Below are positions 1 to 11,169 of a DNA stretch of 64,000 nucleotides, in pieces. The notes beneath the pieces are model-generated. The model made no database searches and was not told the DNA's origin. It was given only the letters and a program-made list of their open reading frames with translations. The stretch is from the NCBI GenBank assembly GCA_014529385.2, contig CM043955.1, positions 153,126,140-153,190,139 on the forward strand, in the 5' to 3' direction. The translations under genes and the position numbers were made by a program. The stretch comes from Adiantum capillus-veneris. Its lineage: Eukaryota > Streptophyta > Polypodiopsida > Polypodiales > Pteridaceae. The first letter of the stretch is position 1; every line of letters starts with the position of its first letter.

Positions 1-538
1 TCTTGACTACTCAAGGGAAAAAAGTTTTGGTGGATGGTTGAGGAACTAACCACAAATCAACACAAGACTAAAGCAAGCGAGCTCAAAAAGATGAATGAAG
101 CATGCAAGCCACTCAAAAATGGGCCTTGTAAGAAATGCCAGGTCAGCTTATAGAGAGATAATAAAAAGTCCCTAATTTCATTTTTTATATTCACTTTCAA
201 AAAAACTCGGATATCATATTTGGGGGGTACGTTTATTAAAACTCTCAAAAAGTGTTCAGACAATGATAACATACGACGGCTCCGAATTGAACGCCGATTA
301 TCTCAATCTTTTGGATTTTTCAAAACTAAGATTTGGCGCTCAACGAGGTGCATTAAATTTTATTCTTCTCCTCAGTTTCGCATCTCTCTTACTTTGCGCA
401 TGCACGCAGTCTCTTCCCTTGAGCTCTCTTCCATTTTCTCCACTCTTGCGCTCTCCTCTGTTTTGAGATTTCTCATTCACCAAGTCGTCTCAATGTCATT
501 ATCATCTTCACACAGAACTCGGACAAGGAGTCAAAACG
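1..538. other. No supported gene; upstream of a decayed gene
   Basis: I see no convincing gene in this stretch. The short ORFs here lack family motifs and overlap one another on both strands. The 400-470 interval is pyrimidine-rich and could be the 5' leader of the gene that appears to start at 539. The end of the presumed mobile element is not recognisable and may lie outside the window. Confidence 0.4.
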
Positions 539-2480
539 ATGTGTATCATATGCATATCGAACTGTTCAGAGAAATGCGAGCCTCTCCACAAGAAGAATAA
601 GCGAGGCATCCTTTTCGAAGCTTCAAAAGAGAACTTTAGATTTCAAGGTAATTAAAAAAGCGTCGATCTTTGGGTGGATGGCAGGATATATCCTGAGCAT
701 CCTATCACCAACTCAACTCCACCGTTCAGAAATATAACGTCATTGTTGAACTATGTAGGAGACGGTTATTCTGGTTTATATGGCTACACCAAGCATTTGG
801 CGGGCCAGAAGTGATATTCTTAAGCTTGAGAGAGACCTTGCACACAAAGAAAACTTTTTCTTGAAGCAAACTGACAGAGTGCGCTCAGAAACTGAAAGGC
901 AAGGACGAAAGTATCACGCAGCTCACGCAGGATCTCAGAGAAAAAAATACTATCTTCGGTCCTCAATTAAGAAAACGACGCTTACGAGACATTGAACAGT
1001 TGAAGGTTGGTTCTGGGGTTTTGAAGAAGAGGGTTAAAGCAATCAAGTAAGATTATCATTCAAGCAGGTTTAATTCATCTTTACATTTGTAGTTTTATAT
1101 CTTACTTTTCATATTTATGCTTAGATCGTTGCTACATCCTCATTCAAATATTGGCAGCAACACACCAACTTCTTCAATTCCTTATGGTCTCATACTAAAA
1201 CGCAAAGATGTCGCCGGACTTTTGGATGATAAGCGCTAATGCAAGATTGTTGCTAAGCTTCTTGACACTCTTTTGAAACAGAATCAACTCCAAACACATG
1301 ATGTTCAGTCAATTCTGGATGAAGCCGGAATATCCAACAAAGGTTATTCTGCAATTTTTAGGTATGTCTGGTGTTTGAATCAATTGTCTTCACCTATCAA
1401 ATCAAATGTCTGCAATTTTTAGGTATATTGGATATGTGTAGCATTTGAAAACTTGGAAATAGTCCATTTACTTAATTTTTTGTTTACAGAATTATGCAGC
1501 AACAAAGTAAGAAGTTCAATCTCAATCACACGTTGCTGCCAAATCCTTTCTCCATTCGAAAGACAAGACTGGAGGTCAACCAGGAAGTGCTTCCGACATT
1601 GGGCACTCCTTTTCACATTGAAGCAATGTACAGATCGCCATCAGCAGAGGAAGTGGTCTATGACAAATACAATAATATATATGATTTAGTAGCTTTGCAG
1701 ACATATTGTTCAATTGTTCGAGGTTTCTCAAGAGGAATGCAATGGAGTCTTGAAGTTTGTGCTTAAACTGGATGAGTGGGAGCTAGTGAAAGAGACAAAG
1801 GTTAAGCGTGTCACAATAACACTTATGAATAGAGCATTAGATGAAAGCATTGCTTCAGACGACCCTAGAAACTTTAGCGTGCAATCCGAAAACAATATTT
1901 TCTTATTAGCCACATTCAAGGTTTGATATCAACAAGTTTTTTCTTTTAAAAATGGTTAGACATGTTTCATTTGATTGGTTTGGTTTCCCATTTCAGGTGC
2001 CTGCAGAGAATTTCGATATTCTTAACTGGGTTTTCCATCAAACAAGTATTCCTGAAGTCATAAGCGAACAGAGAAATGGAAAGACACTCGATGTATTGGG
2101 CATGGGTTCATACACAGTAGAGTGGCATATGGTTGGAGATCTCTAGCGAAACATAGCATGCTTGTCATACTTTAGTAATTGCACAGGGTCAGTGATTCCG
2201 CATGCCAAACCATATGCTGCTTGGATCAAAAAATAGCGACTACGCAAACCATACATTCCTGGCCCTTGGCCAAACATATACAATGCGGCCTTTTTTTCTA
2301 AAAGCATTGTTTTATATGTGTTCCACCTAATGAAGGCCCCTCCTAAATATCTTAAAAGTGTCTTCAACATCATCAAGGGTAGCTCCGCGTTGTCATTGGA
2401 GAAGGACGAATGGAAGACCAAAAAACTCGAATACTTAAGATTCTTTAAAGTATTGGCCGAGAGAGGAATTCTTCCCTAAA
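539..2480 (+). pseudogene. Degenerate multi-exon transposase-like gene
   Basis: A series of plus-strand coding pieces with plausible introns ends at TAA 2478-2480. The first piece (539-647) starts MCIICISNC and is Cys-rich, with donor GTAATT at 648. A Lys/Glu-rich, coiled-coil-like piece lies at about 850-1050. Others lie at 1125-1361 (acceptor TTAG, donor GTATGT), from 1490, about 1700-1920, and 1997-2480. The 2080-2140 stretch reads SYTVEWHMVGDL; as I recall it, this resembles the V-E-W-H-M-x-G-D-L segment of large eukaryotic transposase-like proteins. In-frame stops at about 1239, 2143 and 2234 and a frame change near 1700 show decay. The last 50 codons are clean and Lys-rich. The gene ends 11 bp from the end of the opposing gene. 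Coding status is fairly likely; the transposase assignment is an inference from one motif and from context. Confidence 0.42.
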
Positions 2481-2491
2481 TTTCCCATGCC

Positions 2492-3587
2492 TCATCCACG
2501 AGGGCGAGGAATGAAGGTATCATCATAGACCACCAACTGCAATAAATTAAAGTTATGAAATGAGATAAGTAGAAACCAAAAAGGTTAGGCAAATAAAAAA
2601 AGATTACCTTCTGGTTTTTATCTTCCTCAAGTAAGTCCTCATTCCATAGGTTGATGCCGCCCTGACCTCCAGTGGGCGCATTGGAGGTTGAGGCCAAAGA
2701 TGATGAAGAAGTGCTTGCCTTACCCATTTCTTCAATCCCTAGCTTTTTTTGCACTTCCATGAACTCCTTTTCTGTTGGAAGCGTGCGCTCATACCTAGCA
2801 ACATCATTGTAAATCATCACAAGTGCACTTGCGGGGTCAACGAACTCATCGTCATTTACATGGGCATCTATAACAGAAACTTTTCGTGCTAAGGGTCATT
2901 GACAGCATCATCCTCTTCAAGATTCTGTGCCACAATTGCAAGGCAATATTTCTCTCGAAGGTCAAAAATCTCCATAATGTCGTTAAGCATGACATACTGC
3001 AAATCACCAATAGGTATGGTAGGTAGAACACTAGTAGGCAAAGCACCCTCCTGAAGCTGGACTCCCTCTAAAACCTGCAAGGCAAGGCTTCCCCAAGACT
3101 TGGGCTCTTGACCCTCCCCAGTCTGATCCTCTAGCGAGGCCTCTGCAGCATCAACATGCTCATCCAAAATCAAATGCAAATATAAAATAAAACCTACATA
3201 ATATTCAGCCACTCGACACTTGCGGTTATGAAGTGTACACTTGTAGTCTGTTATCCACAAGTCCACTGGTAGCTTAAGGCAACTCCTAGAAAATATTTGT
3301 TTCTTGGAGGAGTCCAAATTGATATCCTTCATGTGAACAAAACGAACTCCTTGTATCTCGACAGTGCCACCAGACGTTTGATGCTGGTAGGTCTGCTCAA
3401 AACCTGATAGGTAATGTTGCGCAGAGACAATCCACTCATGCAAAGAAAAATCTGGATTGAACATTGACCTGATCTCTATCTTGCGCTGCTGAAGCCCAAT
3501 GCGGTATAGAAAATGAGATAGTTTGTCTTGGGGGGCATCCTCAGAGCAAGGCACTTCGTCCTCTGTTTCAACATTGAAGGAGTCCAT
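2492..3587 (-). pseudogene. Unknown gene convergent with the transposase-like gene
   Basis: The start is ATG at 3587 (MDSFNVETEDEVPC), about 60 bp downstream of a minus-strand TATAAATA. An open frame of 232 codons runs to a stop at 2889. The sense then continues one frame over (AHVNDDEFVDP) to a donor AAG|GTAATC, a 71-bp intron (2537-2607) and a last exon ending RPRG-stop at 2492. A single-base frameshift near 2892 is the simplest reading; an unrecognised intron is the alternative. The product would be about 340 residues, acidic at the start, with a Ser/Thr/Gly-rich stretch near residue 265. I recognise no domain. It is head to head with the histone-like gene across the repeat-built promoter and tail to tail with the transposase-like gene, so it is probably another gene of the same element. 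Confidence 0.5.
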
Positions 3588-3644
3588 AACGGAAATTCAA
3601 AAGCGAAGATAGACGAGAGAGCGGGCAAAAGGGGGAGAAAGTCA

Positions 3645-3652
3645 TATTTATA
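3645..3652 (-). promoter_or_regulatory. TATA box of the minus-strand gene
   Basis: Read on the minus strand the sequence is CCTATAAATATGAC, a strong plant TATA box. It lies 58-65 bp before the ATG at 3587, leaving room for a start site about 30 bp downstream and a short leader. Confidence 0.6.
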
Positions 3653-3804
3653 GGACTTCCGAGGACAATGATGACATCGATTGACGTGCATCATGGGGCG
3701 GCGTGCATCATGCAATCGCCGTGATGATTACGCCACGTGTCAGCCGTCGTGGAACGGTCACGCCACAACACGAAACTGGTCCCGCCACACCAGAAAAGCA
3801 CTGC

Positions 3805-3850
3805 TATCGCGTTTTGGCGCGACAACTTGTTGTCGCGTCATAACGCGATA
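3805..3850. repeat. 46-bp interrupted palindrome, unit 1
   Basis: The outer arms TATCGCGTT and AACGCGATA are perfect inverted repeats. The inner arms GCGACAAC and GTTGTCGC are also perfect, around a central TT. Five-base unpaired spacers (TTGGC and GTCAT) sit between inner and outer arms. It could form a cruciform, or bind a dimeric protein at two half-sites. Confidence 0.8.
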
Positions 3851-4020
3851 CGGCCAGTCCAGAGTACTCAAGTCCGCCTCCTCGCCTCGTGCCGCGACGC
3901 CTTTTTGTCGTGCCACCCGTGCATCATGCAATCGCCACGATGCTTACGCCACGTGTCAGCCACCGTCGATTGATCGTGCCACAGCGCGAAACTAGTGCCA
4001 CCGCTCCACAAAAGCACCGC

Positions 4021-4066
4021 TATCGCGTTTTGGCGCGATAGCTTGTTGTCGCGTCATAATGCGATA
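4021..4066. repeat. 46-bp interrupted palindrome, unit 2
   Basis: This is the same structure in the second 216-bp unit. The outer arms are TATCGCGTT and AATGCGATA (one mismatch). The left inner arm has decayed to GCGATAGC while the right keeps GTTGTCGC. Confidence 0.7.
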
Positions 4067-4327
4067 CGACCAGTCCAGAGTACTCTGGTCCACCTCCTCG
4101 CGTTGTGCCGCGACATACCATTGTTGCTAGGGCAACCCGTTGGGGCGCTTCTTTCCTCTTCGTGCCACACCACGAATAGGCAGTGCCACTAATTTCGGCA
4201 CCACCAATATCGTTTAAGTCCCGATGTGCCACGTGGCACGTAATCATTATGCTCGCACGCTTCTCGTCATACCTCGCAATGTCATGATTAATGCAGCCAC
4301 CTCTTCTCATTATACTTATTCCGCTAA

Positions 4328-4333
4328 TATAAA
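4328..4333 (+). promoter_or_regulatory. TATA box of the histone H3-like gene
   Basis: CTAATATAAACACC precedes a C-rich then T-rich leader. The TATAAA core is 110 bp upstream of the ATG at 4443, allowing a leader of about 80 bases. It points away from the minus-strand TATA box at 3645, so the 0.7 kb between them is a divergent promoter. Confidence 0.6.
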
Positions 4334-4442
4334 CACCCCCCCCCTTTTTTTCTCATCGTTTTTTCCGAAGTGTCTCTAGTCACTCTGCCTTTTTACCCAC
4401 ATCCAGATCTCCATATTTCCTCGCATTCTCCTCGTTCAGGTC

Positions 4443-5126
4443 ATGGCCCGCACAAAGCAAACAGCAAGGAAGGTTTATCCTGGCCAGTCTAATGTGCAAG
4501 GCCAGGCTAGCTCGTCTACAGTGCAACCGTCAACATCGCAGGTGATTCCGGGCAAGACCATGCCGTAGTTACGGGCAACAATGCGAAGAAGAAGATACGA
4601 GCAGAATAGGAGCGTTCTACTCAAACTTTGTAAGCTCCAAAAGCACATTTCATTGGCAAGACCTAAACTGCCATTCCAGAGAGTTGTTCGCGAGATTTGC
4701 GAGCAAGACAACCTGAATTTCCGATGGTCTCGAAGTGCAATGGGGTGCTTGCACAAGGCCGCCGAGGATTTTTTTGTAGAGCTTTTCCAGGAAAGCTACA
4801 TTCTCTCGGTCCACGCCCATAGGACAACATTGATTCCGTGAGACATCAACACACTTCGCCTTCTCAGGTTCAGGTATGACAAAACAATACCGCCTGCCAG
4901 TATTTCAGACCGAAAGATGGACAATATTCTTAGAATACCACCTATTCACAAGGTCAAAGTTCATGAAGTGTCTACACAAATGCATCGATACAGCACCCGT
5001 CTCAACACCGAACGGGACCCAACAGAAGATGATAGTGAGAGATTGGAGCAGTTACACCTTGAGATGATGGAGGAACAAATGGTAGATGCCATCAGTGATG
5101 CCAACGCTAATGATTTGTCATTTTGA
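4443..5126 (+). pseudogene. Histone H3-like protein with C-terminal extension
   Basis: One frame of 228 codons, broken only by TAG at codon 42 (4566) and TGA at codon 133 (4839). Residues 1-10 are MARTKQTARK, identical to canonical H3, so the counterparts of H3 R2, K4, R8 and K9 are present; the rest of the tail (to about 46) is Ser/Gln/Pro-rich and unlike H3. Residues 47-138 align to the H3 fold without gaps, about four in ten residues identical by eye. Landmarks are KLPFQRVVREI (LPFQR at 76-80), RSAM, KAAEDFF, ELF, HAHRTT, and P-stop-D-I where H3 has P-K-D-I. Residues 139-227 are an extension unknown in H3, ending acidic (ERDPTEDDSERLEQLHLE). The TGA falls where H3 has Lys, but Arg (CGA to TGA) would suit the pattern of other lesions; TAG could come from CAG. 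No introns. Host H3 is nearly invariant, so this is an old, element-adapted histone rather than a recent host pseudogene. Confidence 0.85.
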
Positions 5127-6346
5127 TGTTTCCCTATTTCCATGTTGGCCTTCCTGTGTGGGGACGCATTCTGTATTTTCCCTATCACCCCCATGAGATT
5201 ACAATTTTACAGAACCGGACGAGGAAACTCACAGACTCGATCATCAATTGCTTGCTTTGGTGCGTGCTATTCTTTTTTTCACAATAAATTCTTTTAATAT
5301 ATTCAATTTTGTATGACACGAATTTCTTTACAGTTTTGTAGTTTCAAATTTGCCTTGGAATATGCAAGATGATGTCGTCATCCTTGACTCGAACCTCTCA
5401 GTCGTTTTGACGGCCGAGAATACATCTTTAGTGGAAGCAGTTGACTGGTTCCAGTCAGTGAACATGGATACGGCAAAAAATTTTGTTATGGCTTATCATG
5501 AAGGGTACGCAATGTTTTCAATAGTGAAATTATTTTATCTTGAACTCTAATTTGTTGTGATGACATATGTTTTGCTTATGTTTATTTGTAACAAATCTCA
5601 TTGGAGTCTTGTTCTCTTACACCTTGAACGAAACCGGTGCTACCTTGCTAATTCATCCCATGGATTTCATGGTGAAGTACGTAGGTAAGAGGTTTTGTAT
5701 TTTGTCGCATAGAATTTTGTTAAAAGTCGCTTATGAAATTTAATTGTATTTTGCGCAGATCTGTTCGGAAGCTTGTGTCTGCTCTTGAAGCTTTAACGCA
5801 AGAGCAGATGTATGAGAATCTTACGATTATTAGTTGCAAAGTCCCTAAGCAGGACGATGCCTACTCTTGTGGATGGAGGGTCTTAATCAATGCAAAAATT
5901 TTGTTAGGGGTCATGCTTGATAGAAGTCGTAGAAGTGTAAGCATTTGACACTCGTTTACAGATTTGTATCTTAATAAGTTAGTAGCTATGTTAATAAACA
6001 TATTGTTCTTAATGCAGGTAAGAAATTTGGCAGATTATTCAAAGGCTGATGTTTCTTCGTTTAGAAACAGAATGATTGAAAACTTGATCAATTGCGCGAC
6101 CATGCGTCCAGACGGAGCACGTGATGCTTTTATCCCGCCAGCACCAAGGCCCACGCCTAGGCCTCCGCCGACAAGATACCCCATGTCTGCCACACCAACA
6201 TAAGCACATATCAATATCTCCCCAGATGTCTCCCCAACCCAAGCTCCCACCAGCTCTCGTCCTAAAGAAACAGCTATAGAACCCTCAAACCCCCCACCCA
6301 GCACCTCTCCTACTCATGAAGCAGCTCCAGAGCCCCCAAAGCTCCA

Positions 6347-6605
6347 GAGTCATGGACCGGGCTTGTCCATCCAATAGGTGTGTAGGTGATCGCCAATGAG
6401 AGGCGCACCACTTATCTTATTTTTACAATAGTTTTGCAACGACCGGTCACTATGGGCGCCCATGCGTGAATGGGTTAAACTCTTATAAAAGGTCCATTTG
6501 ATCTAAAAATTCTCATGCTTGGAGGTGTAAGCTAAGAAGTGCTCTTGGTCCATCTCTGTCTCCTTCTCCTTTGTGTGCTCATGTGTGTATTTGTGTGTGT
6601 GTATG

Positions 6606-6642
<37 letters not shown>

Positions 6643-7490
6643 GTAATCAAACATTACGGTGGTGAGGCGATTGAGCACGGCATCAACATCGGCTCCTTCT
6701 TCTTTGCGGCATAGGATCCTTCACGACAGAAGCATTGAGCAATGAGTGACACTCCATTGTTCCTTTGAGCTTGCTAGGTTCATCTAGTTGTGTGCTTGCA
6801 ACCTTCCGTGGCTCACACATGGTGTACAGGCAAGTCCCGAGCCTTCGATATGTGCGGTAAAGCGCACAATCGAGATGGTAGAATAAGGGAAGGAAAGAGA
6901 GGGATAGAACAAAACCTAAGGAGGGTCAGCTGAGGGATCCAATCTGAGGGTTTGAAACTCGTGGATGATAGCTTTGCCACCTAGGTAGACTGCCCATTTA
7001 CCTTCATTAGGAAAAGTTTGGACTCAAAAAAGGACTTTTTGGCGTTAGAGAGAGAATGTAGTTCGACCAATAGAGTTTGAGTCACCACAACGGTAGCTCC
7101 AATTTATTTGATTTTTATCTCAAATTTTTGCGGTTTCAAAAAAGAGTTTTTTCTGTTAAAAATATCTGAATAAGAAGATACGATGCGATTTGTGCAAATT
7201 ATTCCCCTGCCATGGGCGACGAACGTCGAATGTGCCATAACTCACATTCAATGAGGCACACCTTTTGATGAACACTTTTCAAGCTACTACTTCTTATGTA
7301 AACTAGTGAGCCTCTTTTCTTTTATCGTTTTTGCATAGTGTCACTTCGCAGCTAATAGAAGCAGAGATGGAAGGAAGACAACCACGATGACCATCTGCCT
7401 CTGTTAAATCTGTGGAACTATTCAACAACTTTGACTTAGACCATGGTCGGTGGATGTCTACCACAGTCACCATTGGTAGTTGGGTTCTGC
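6347..7490 (-). repeat. Left arm of a 1.1-1.2 kb inverted repeat (copy A)
   Basis: This is the reverse complement of 9082-10287 over essentially its whole length, from GAGTCATGGACCGGG at the outer end to GTTGGGTTCTGC at the inner end. It includes a short (GA)n at 6609-6639 that matches the much longer (CT)n of the right arm, which explains most of the length difference. The arm lies inside the Pro-rich tail of the Ulp1-like gene and carries an exon-like segment (ELFNNFDLDHGRWM) shared with the right arm. Confidence 0.88.
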
Positions 7491-7504
7491 CGAGCCCCCC
7501 ACCG

Positions 7505-7606
7505 AGCACCTCTCCTGCTCATGAAGCAGCTCCAGAGCCCCCAAACCCCTCACCCAGCACCTCTCCTACTCATGAAGCAACTCCAGAGCCCCCAAACCCC
7601 CAAGCA
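7505..7606 (+). repeat. 51-bp in-frame repeat of the Pro-rich tail
   Basis: Two copies of a 51-bp unit start at 7505 and 7556, each beginning AGCACCTCTCCT and encoding a 17-residue Pro/Ser/Thr-rich block. A third copy lies at about 6300-6340, upstream of the interrupting repeat arm. The length is a multiple of three, so the repeat preserves the frame. Confidence 0.8.
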
Positions 7607-7663
7607 ACCACCTCTCCTCAACCTCAACCAACATCCCCCACATCACCTCACGCACAAGATTAG

Positions 7664-8107
7664 AAAGAGATTATGAAATGTACTTTTGACAAATTGATTA
7701 CAAGCAGTGGATCGAAATTTGACTTTTGTTTTGATTATGGTTCAAAGTTTACAAAATGTTGTGTACAGCTTTCCAAAAGATGGGAGAGTGAGGATCCAAT
7801 GGTGTTTGGTAATGTAGAGAGCTGCCTTTGTCGAGTAATCTTTGAGAATAGTATTTGAATCATTGTGTACAGATAGTTCACTATTTCAAGTCTGTCGCTG
7901 GTAATCTGTGCACAAAGAGTCGTATTTTCTTGTCTGTGAGGTACCTACAGTGCAACGTATGCAATAAGACATTGGGATACATGAGCACGATAGAAACATC
8001 AACGTATAAAAGAAATACATGTAGCTTAGTACCTTTCGCATGTTACACTTGAAAACAAATTTTGAAGGCAAACTCATTTAACAAATCCTCTCAAACCTGT
8101 CTTAAAG
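7664..8107. other. No gene seen between opposing genes
   Basis: The stretch after the end of the Pro-rich tail is AT-rich with only short, motif-free ORFs. It probably holds the 3' untranslated regions of the Ulp1-like gene (+) and of the minus-strand gene that follows. Confidence 0.4.
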
Positions 8108-9081
8108 TGACATTTGATCTGACCACACAACTGTAAGCAAATAATTTAAAAACCATATCTCGATGGACATCAAGGGATTAAAAGCATTGTCACTTAAATC
8201 TTGATCCATAGCTACCAACTGACCATTCACTCGATGCCACCTCATGTAGTAGAAAGAAACTATAAAATTATGTGATGCTATCATACACTTGCACACAACC
8301 GAGCGCTTGTCAACTTTGCACAAAATGCCTTCAGAATCACTGACATCCCAATTATCATCCAAAAAATCAAGGCAAGTTTGGGATTTGTAGATGAACATGG
8401 TTTCTGTTTTTCTAACCTCCTCATCATGGAAGAAATCTATAAAGACATGTAATGGCATAAATAGACTGACTCGTACTTGCCTACTTGCAATGTTTGGTCG
8501 CAAACACTTTAAAATTTCCTAATGAAGCTTGAGTTTAAAACACTCAGAGGTTTCTGAAGTTGGAACTGGCCGCTTTGGGGAATCTTGTTGGGGAAGAGGG
8601 AAAGGTTTCAAAGTGCCAAATCGGTGGACAGAGCAAGGGGCGTTGTAAAAGTAGTCGTAAAAGAAAACTCCCCTCTCTGCGAGAGCTCTTCTTGCACTAG
8701 TTCTGTACATAAGTTCTCCCAGCAAAGCATGAAACGCATCAAAAATACCAATTATGCACTCAACTGGTTGTCAGTCTTCTTTGTTAGAAGGATAAATATC
8801 TGCAAAAACAAAAGATAAGAGAATGGTCACAAGAAATAGTCAACAAAATAACTTGAAGGATCTTCAAAGACTTTTTAGCAATATAGTAGTCACACAGTTT
8901 GGTCTATGAGCAAGAAACCCCAAAGGTGACTGTTAAGGTCGTAGTTCGGAGTGCATATATGCATGCTCATTGAGCACCTCTTTCACTGTCTTTCCCGTTT
9001 GAGACAAGCGAAAATCTTTCACACGTCCTTTGTAGCTGTTGATGAATTCATTTGACATCCGTTTTCTTCTTCTTGTTTGAA

Positions 9082-10287
<1,206 letters not shown>

Positions 10288-10429
10288 AATCCAATAAATA
10301 ATATGCGTCCGTCAAAGAAGATGGGGTGTCCGTCAGGGTTAACATGTCCCCCTTCTTAATGTAGATTCCAAGATTGAATGTCCTTATCCTTCTTCATCAC
10401 TGCAAAATCAACTGAAATTATGCCAAAAT

Positions 10430-10613
10430 TTACCGCACGTGTCGAAGGCTGGGGACTTGTCTGTACACCGTGTGCGAGCCACGGAAGGCTGCAAGCACAC
10501 AACTAGACAAACCTAGCAAGCTCAAAGAAACAATGGTGTGTCACTCACCACTCAATGCTTCCATCGTGAAGGATCCTATGTTGCGAAGAAGAAGGAGCCT
10601 CCAACGATGTCGT
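10430..10613 (+). repeat. Repeat copy C, left part, split by copia element 1
   Basis: This matches 9708-9893 of copy B: CGAAGGCT-GGGACTTG, TGTGTCACTCA, CATCGTGAAGGATCCTATG. It breaks at 10613, where the LTR begins, and resumes at 27838. Confidence 0.8.
10609..10613. repeat. Target-site duplication, left, copia element 1
   Basis: GTCGT here and GCCGT at 27838-27842 flank the LTRs. The uninterrupted sequence in copy B has GATGCCGTGCTC, so GCCGT is the original target and one C-to-T change occurred on the left side. Confidence 0.7.
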
Positions 10614-10840
10614 TGTTACCATCTACATGTGCTAGTGATGTGTATGAACACACTAGGACCGCCAGGGCATTTTTTCCCTCTTTAGGAGGTTTTTTCCCCC
10701 GAGCATTGTATATACGCCTATCACTCTAGGGCTATCTATCTTTCCATTGCATACTAAGAAACACACTCTCTATTGTGTGCCTTGAGCTTCCTTCATCTTC
10801 TCCAAGCTATGTGTGTTTCTCTGCAACCCTAATTCCAACA
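10614..10840 (+). repeat. 5' LTR of copia element 1
   Basis: 227 bp, TG...CA ends, AT-rich core with CATTGTATATACG as a possible TATA region. It is followed directly by the primer binding site. Confidence 0.9.
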
Positions 10841-10857
10841 ATTGGTATTAGAGCAGG
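10841..10857 (+). other. Primer binding site, initiator tRNA-Met type
   Basis: ATTGGTATTAGAGCAGG starts at the end of the LTR and differs from the usual plant copia PBS TGGTATCAGAGC by one C-to-T change. Confidence 0.85.
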
Positions 10858-11169
10858 TTACGTCCTCCCGGGCTTAGTCGCCAGCTGCTCCAGCACACGC
10901 CTGCTCACTTTCTCTGATTACAATGAGGTTTGGCGAGCGTTTGTAGGTTTGCTCAGATTTCTGATTCGGACTCATTTTCGCCTCTATTTTCACTCTACAG
11001 GCAGGTCTGCACAGGCAATTTTGTCATTTTGTGCAGAACTTCTGTCAGTGCTGATTTTTGCATAACAGGTGCCTTACAGTCTTCTACGGTTTGTGCTATA
11101 TAGCACGTGTTGCTCCCGCTCCAATTCTCCTATTTTCGGGTAGTTTTCACATCACGTGCAGCATTTACC

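Larger units (their letters stand above)
3703..4134. repeat. Two 216-bp tandem units in a divergent promoter
   Basis: Unit 1 is 3703-3918 and unit 2 is about 3919-4134. Both begin GTGCATCATGCAATCGCC and share ACGCCACGTGTCAGCC, GCGTTTTGGCGCGA and CAGTCCAGAGTACTC at the same spacing. The units differ at many positions, so the duplication is not recent. The stretch is CpG-rich compared with the AT-rich surroundings and lies between two outward-facing TATA boxes. ACGTGTC and CACGTGG resemble G-box/ABRE-type cis elements. It probably acts as a shared bidirectional promoter or enhancer, or as a repeated binding site for the element's own protein. Confidence 0.8.
5126..7663 (+). pseudogene. Ulp1/SENP-like C48 cysteine peptidase, Pro-rich tail
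   Basis: The frame can start at ATG 5126, which overlaps the TGA of the histone-like ORF (TGATG). Likely exons are 5126-5259, 5334-5504, 5592-5684, 5759-5936 and from 6018. Introns have GT donors; the expected acceptor before 5592 reads AA instead of AG. Exon 1 carries the Ulp1-like LTDSIINCLLW. The catalytic His is in KSHWSLVLL (5599), the oxyanion Gln and Cys in VPKQDDAYSCGW (5850, 5868). The catalytic Asp position is Asn (AAT, 5650). TAA at 6201 (probably from CAA) precedes a Pro-rich tail with a 17-residue repeat (PSTSPTHEA-PEPPN type), interrupted at about 6347 by a repeat copy and resumed at 7491-7663. Ulp1-family enzymes cleave SUMO-like proteins, and Ulp1-like genes are known passengers of plant Mutator-like elements. 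This copy is inactive. Its position suggests co-expression with the histone-like gene. Confidence 0.8.

Noticed and set aside
2143-2421. 92-codon minus-strand ORF
   Set aside because: The plus strand of the same stretch gives the Lys-rich C-terminus of the transposase-like gene, ending in TAA at 2478 next to the opposing gene's stop; the minus frame has no partner exons.
4443-5126. Centromeric histone CENH3 interpretation
   Set aside because: The N-tail after residue 10 is divergent and could suggest CENH3, but loop 1 has the canonical H3 length and the LPFQR region is H3-like; CENH3 usually has a longer loop 1 and changes there. It is better described as an H3-like element protein.
7412-7663. 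ORF 7412-7663 as an independent gene
   Set aside because: It is a chance fusion of a repeat-arm exon with the Pro-rich tail of the Ulp1-like gene.
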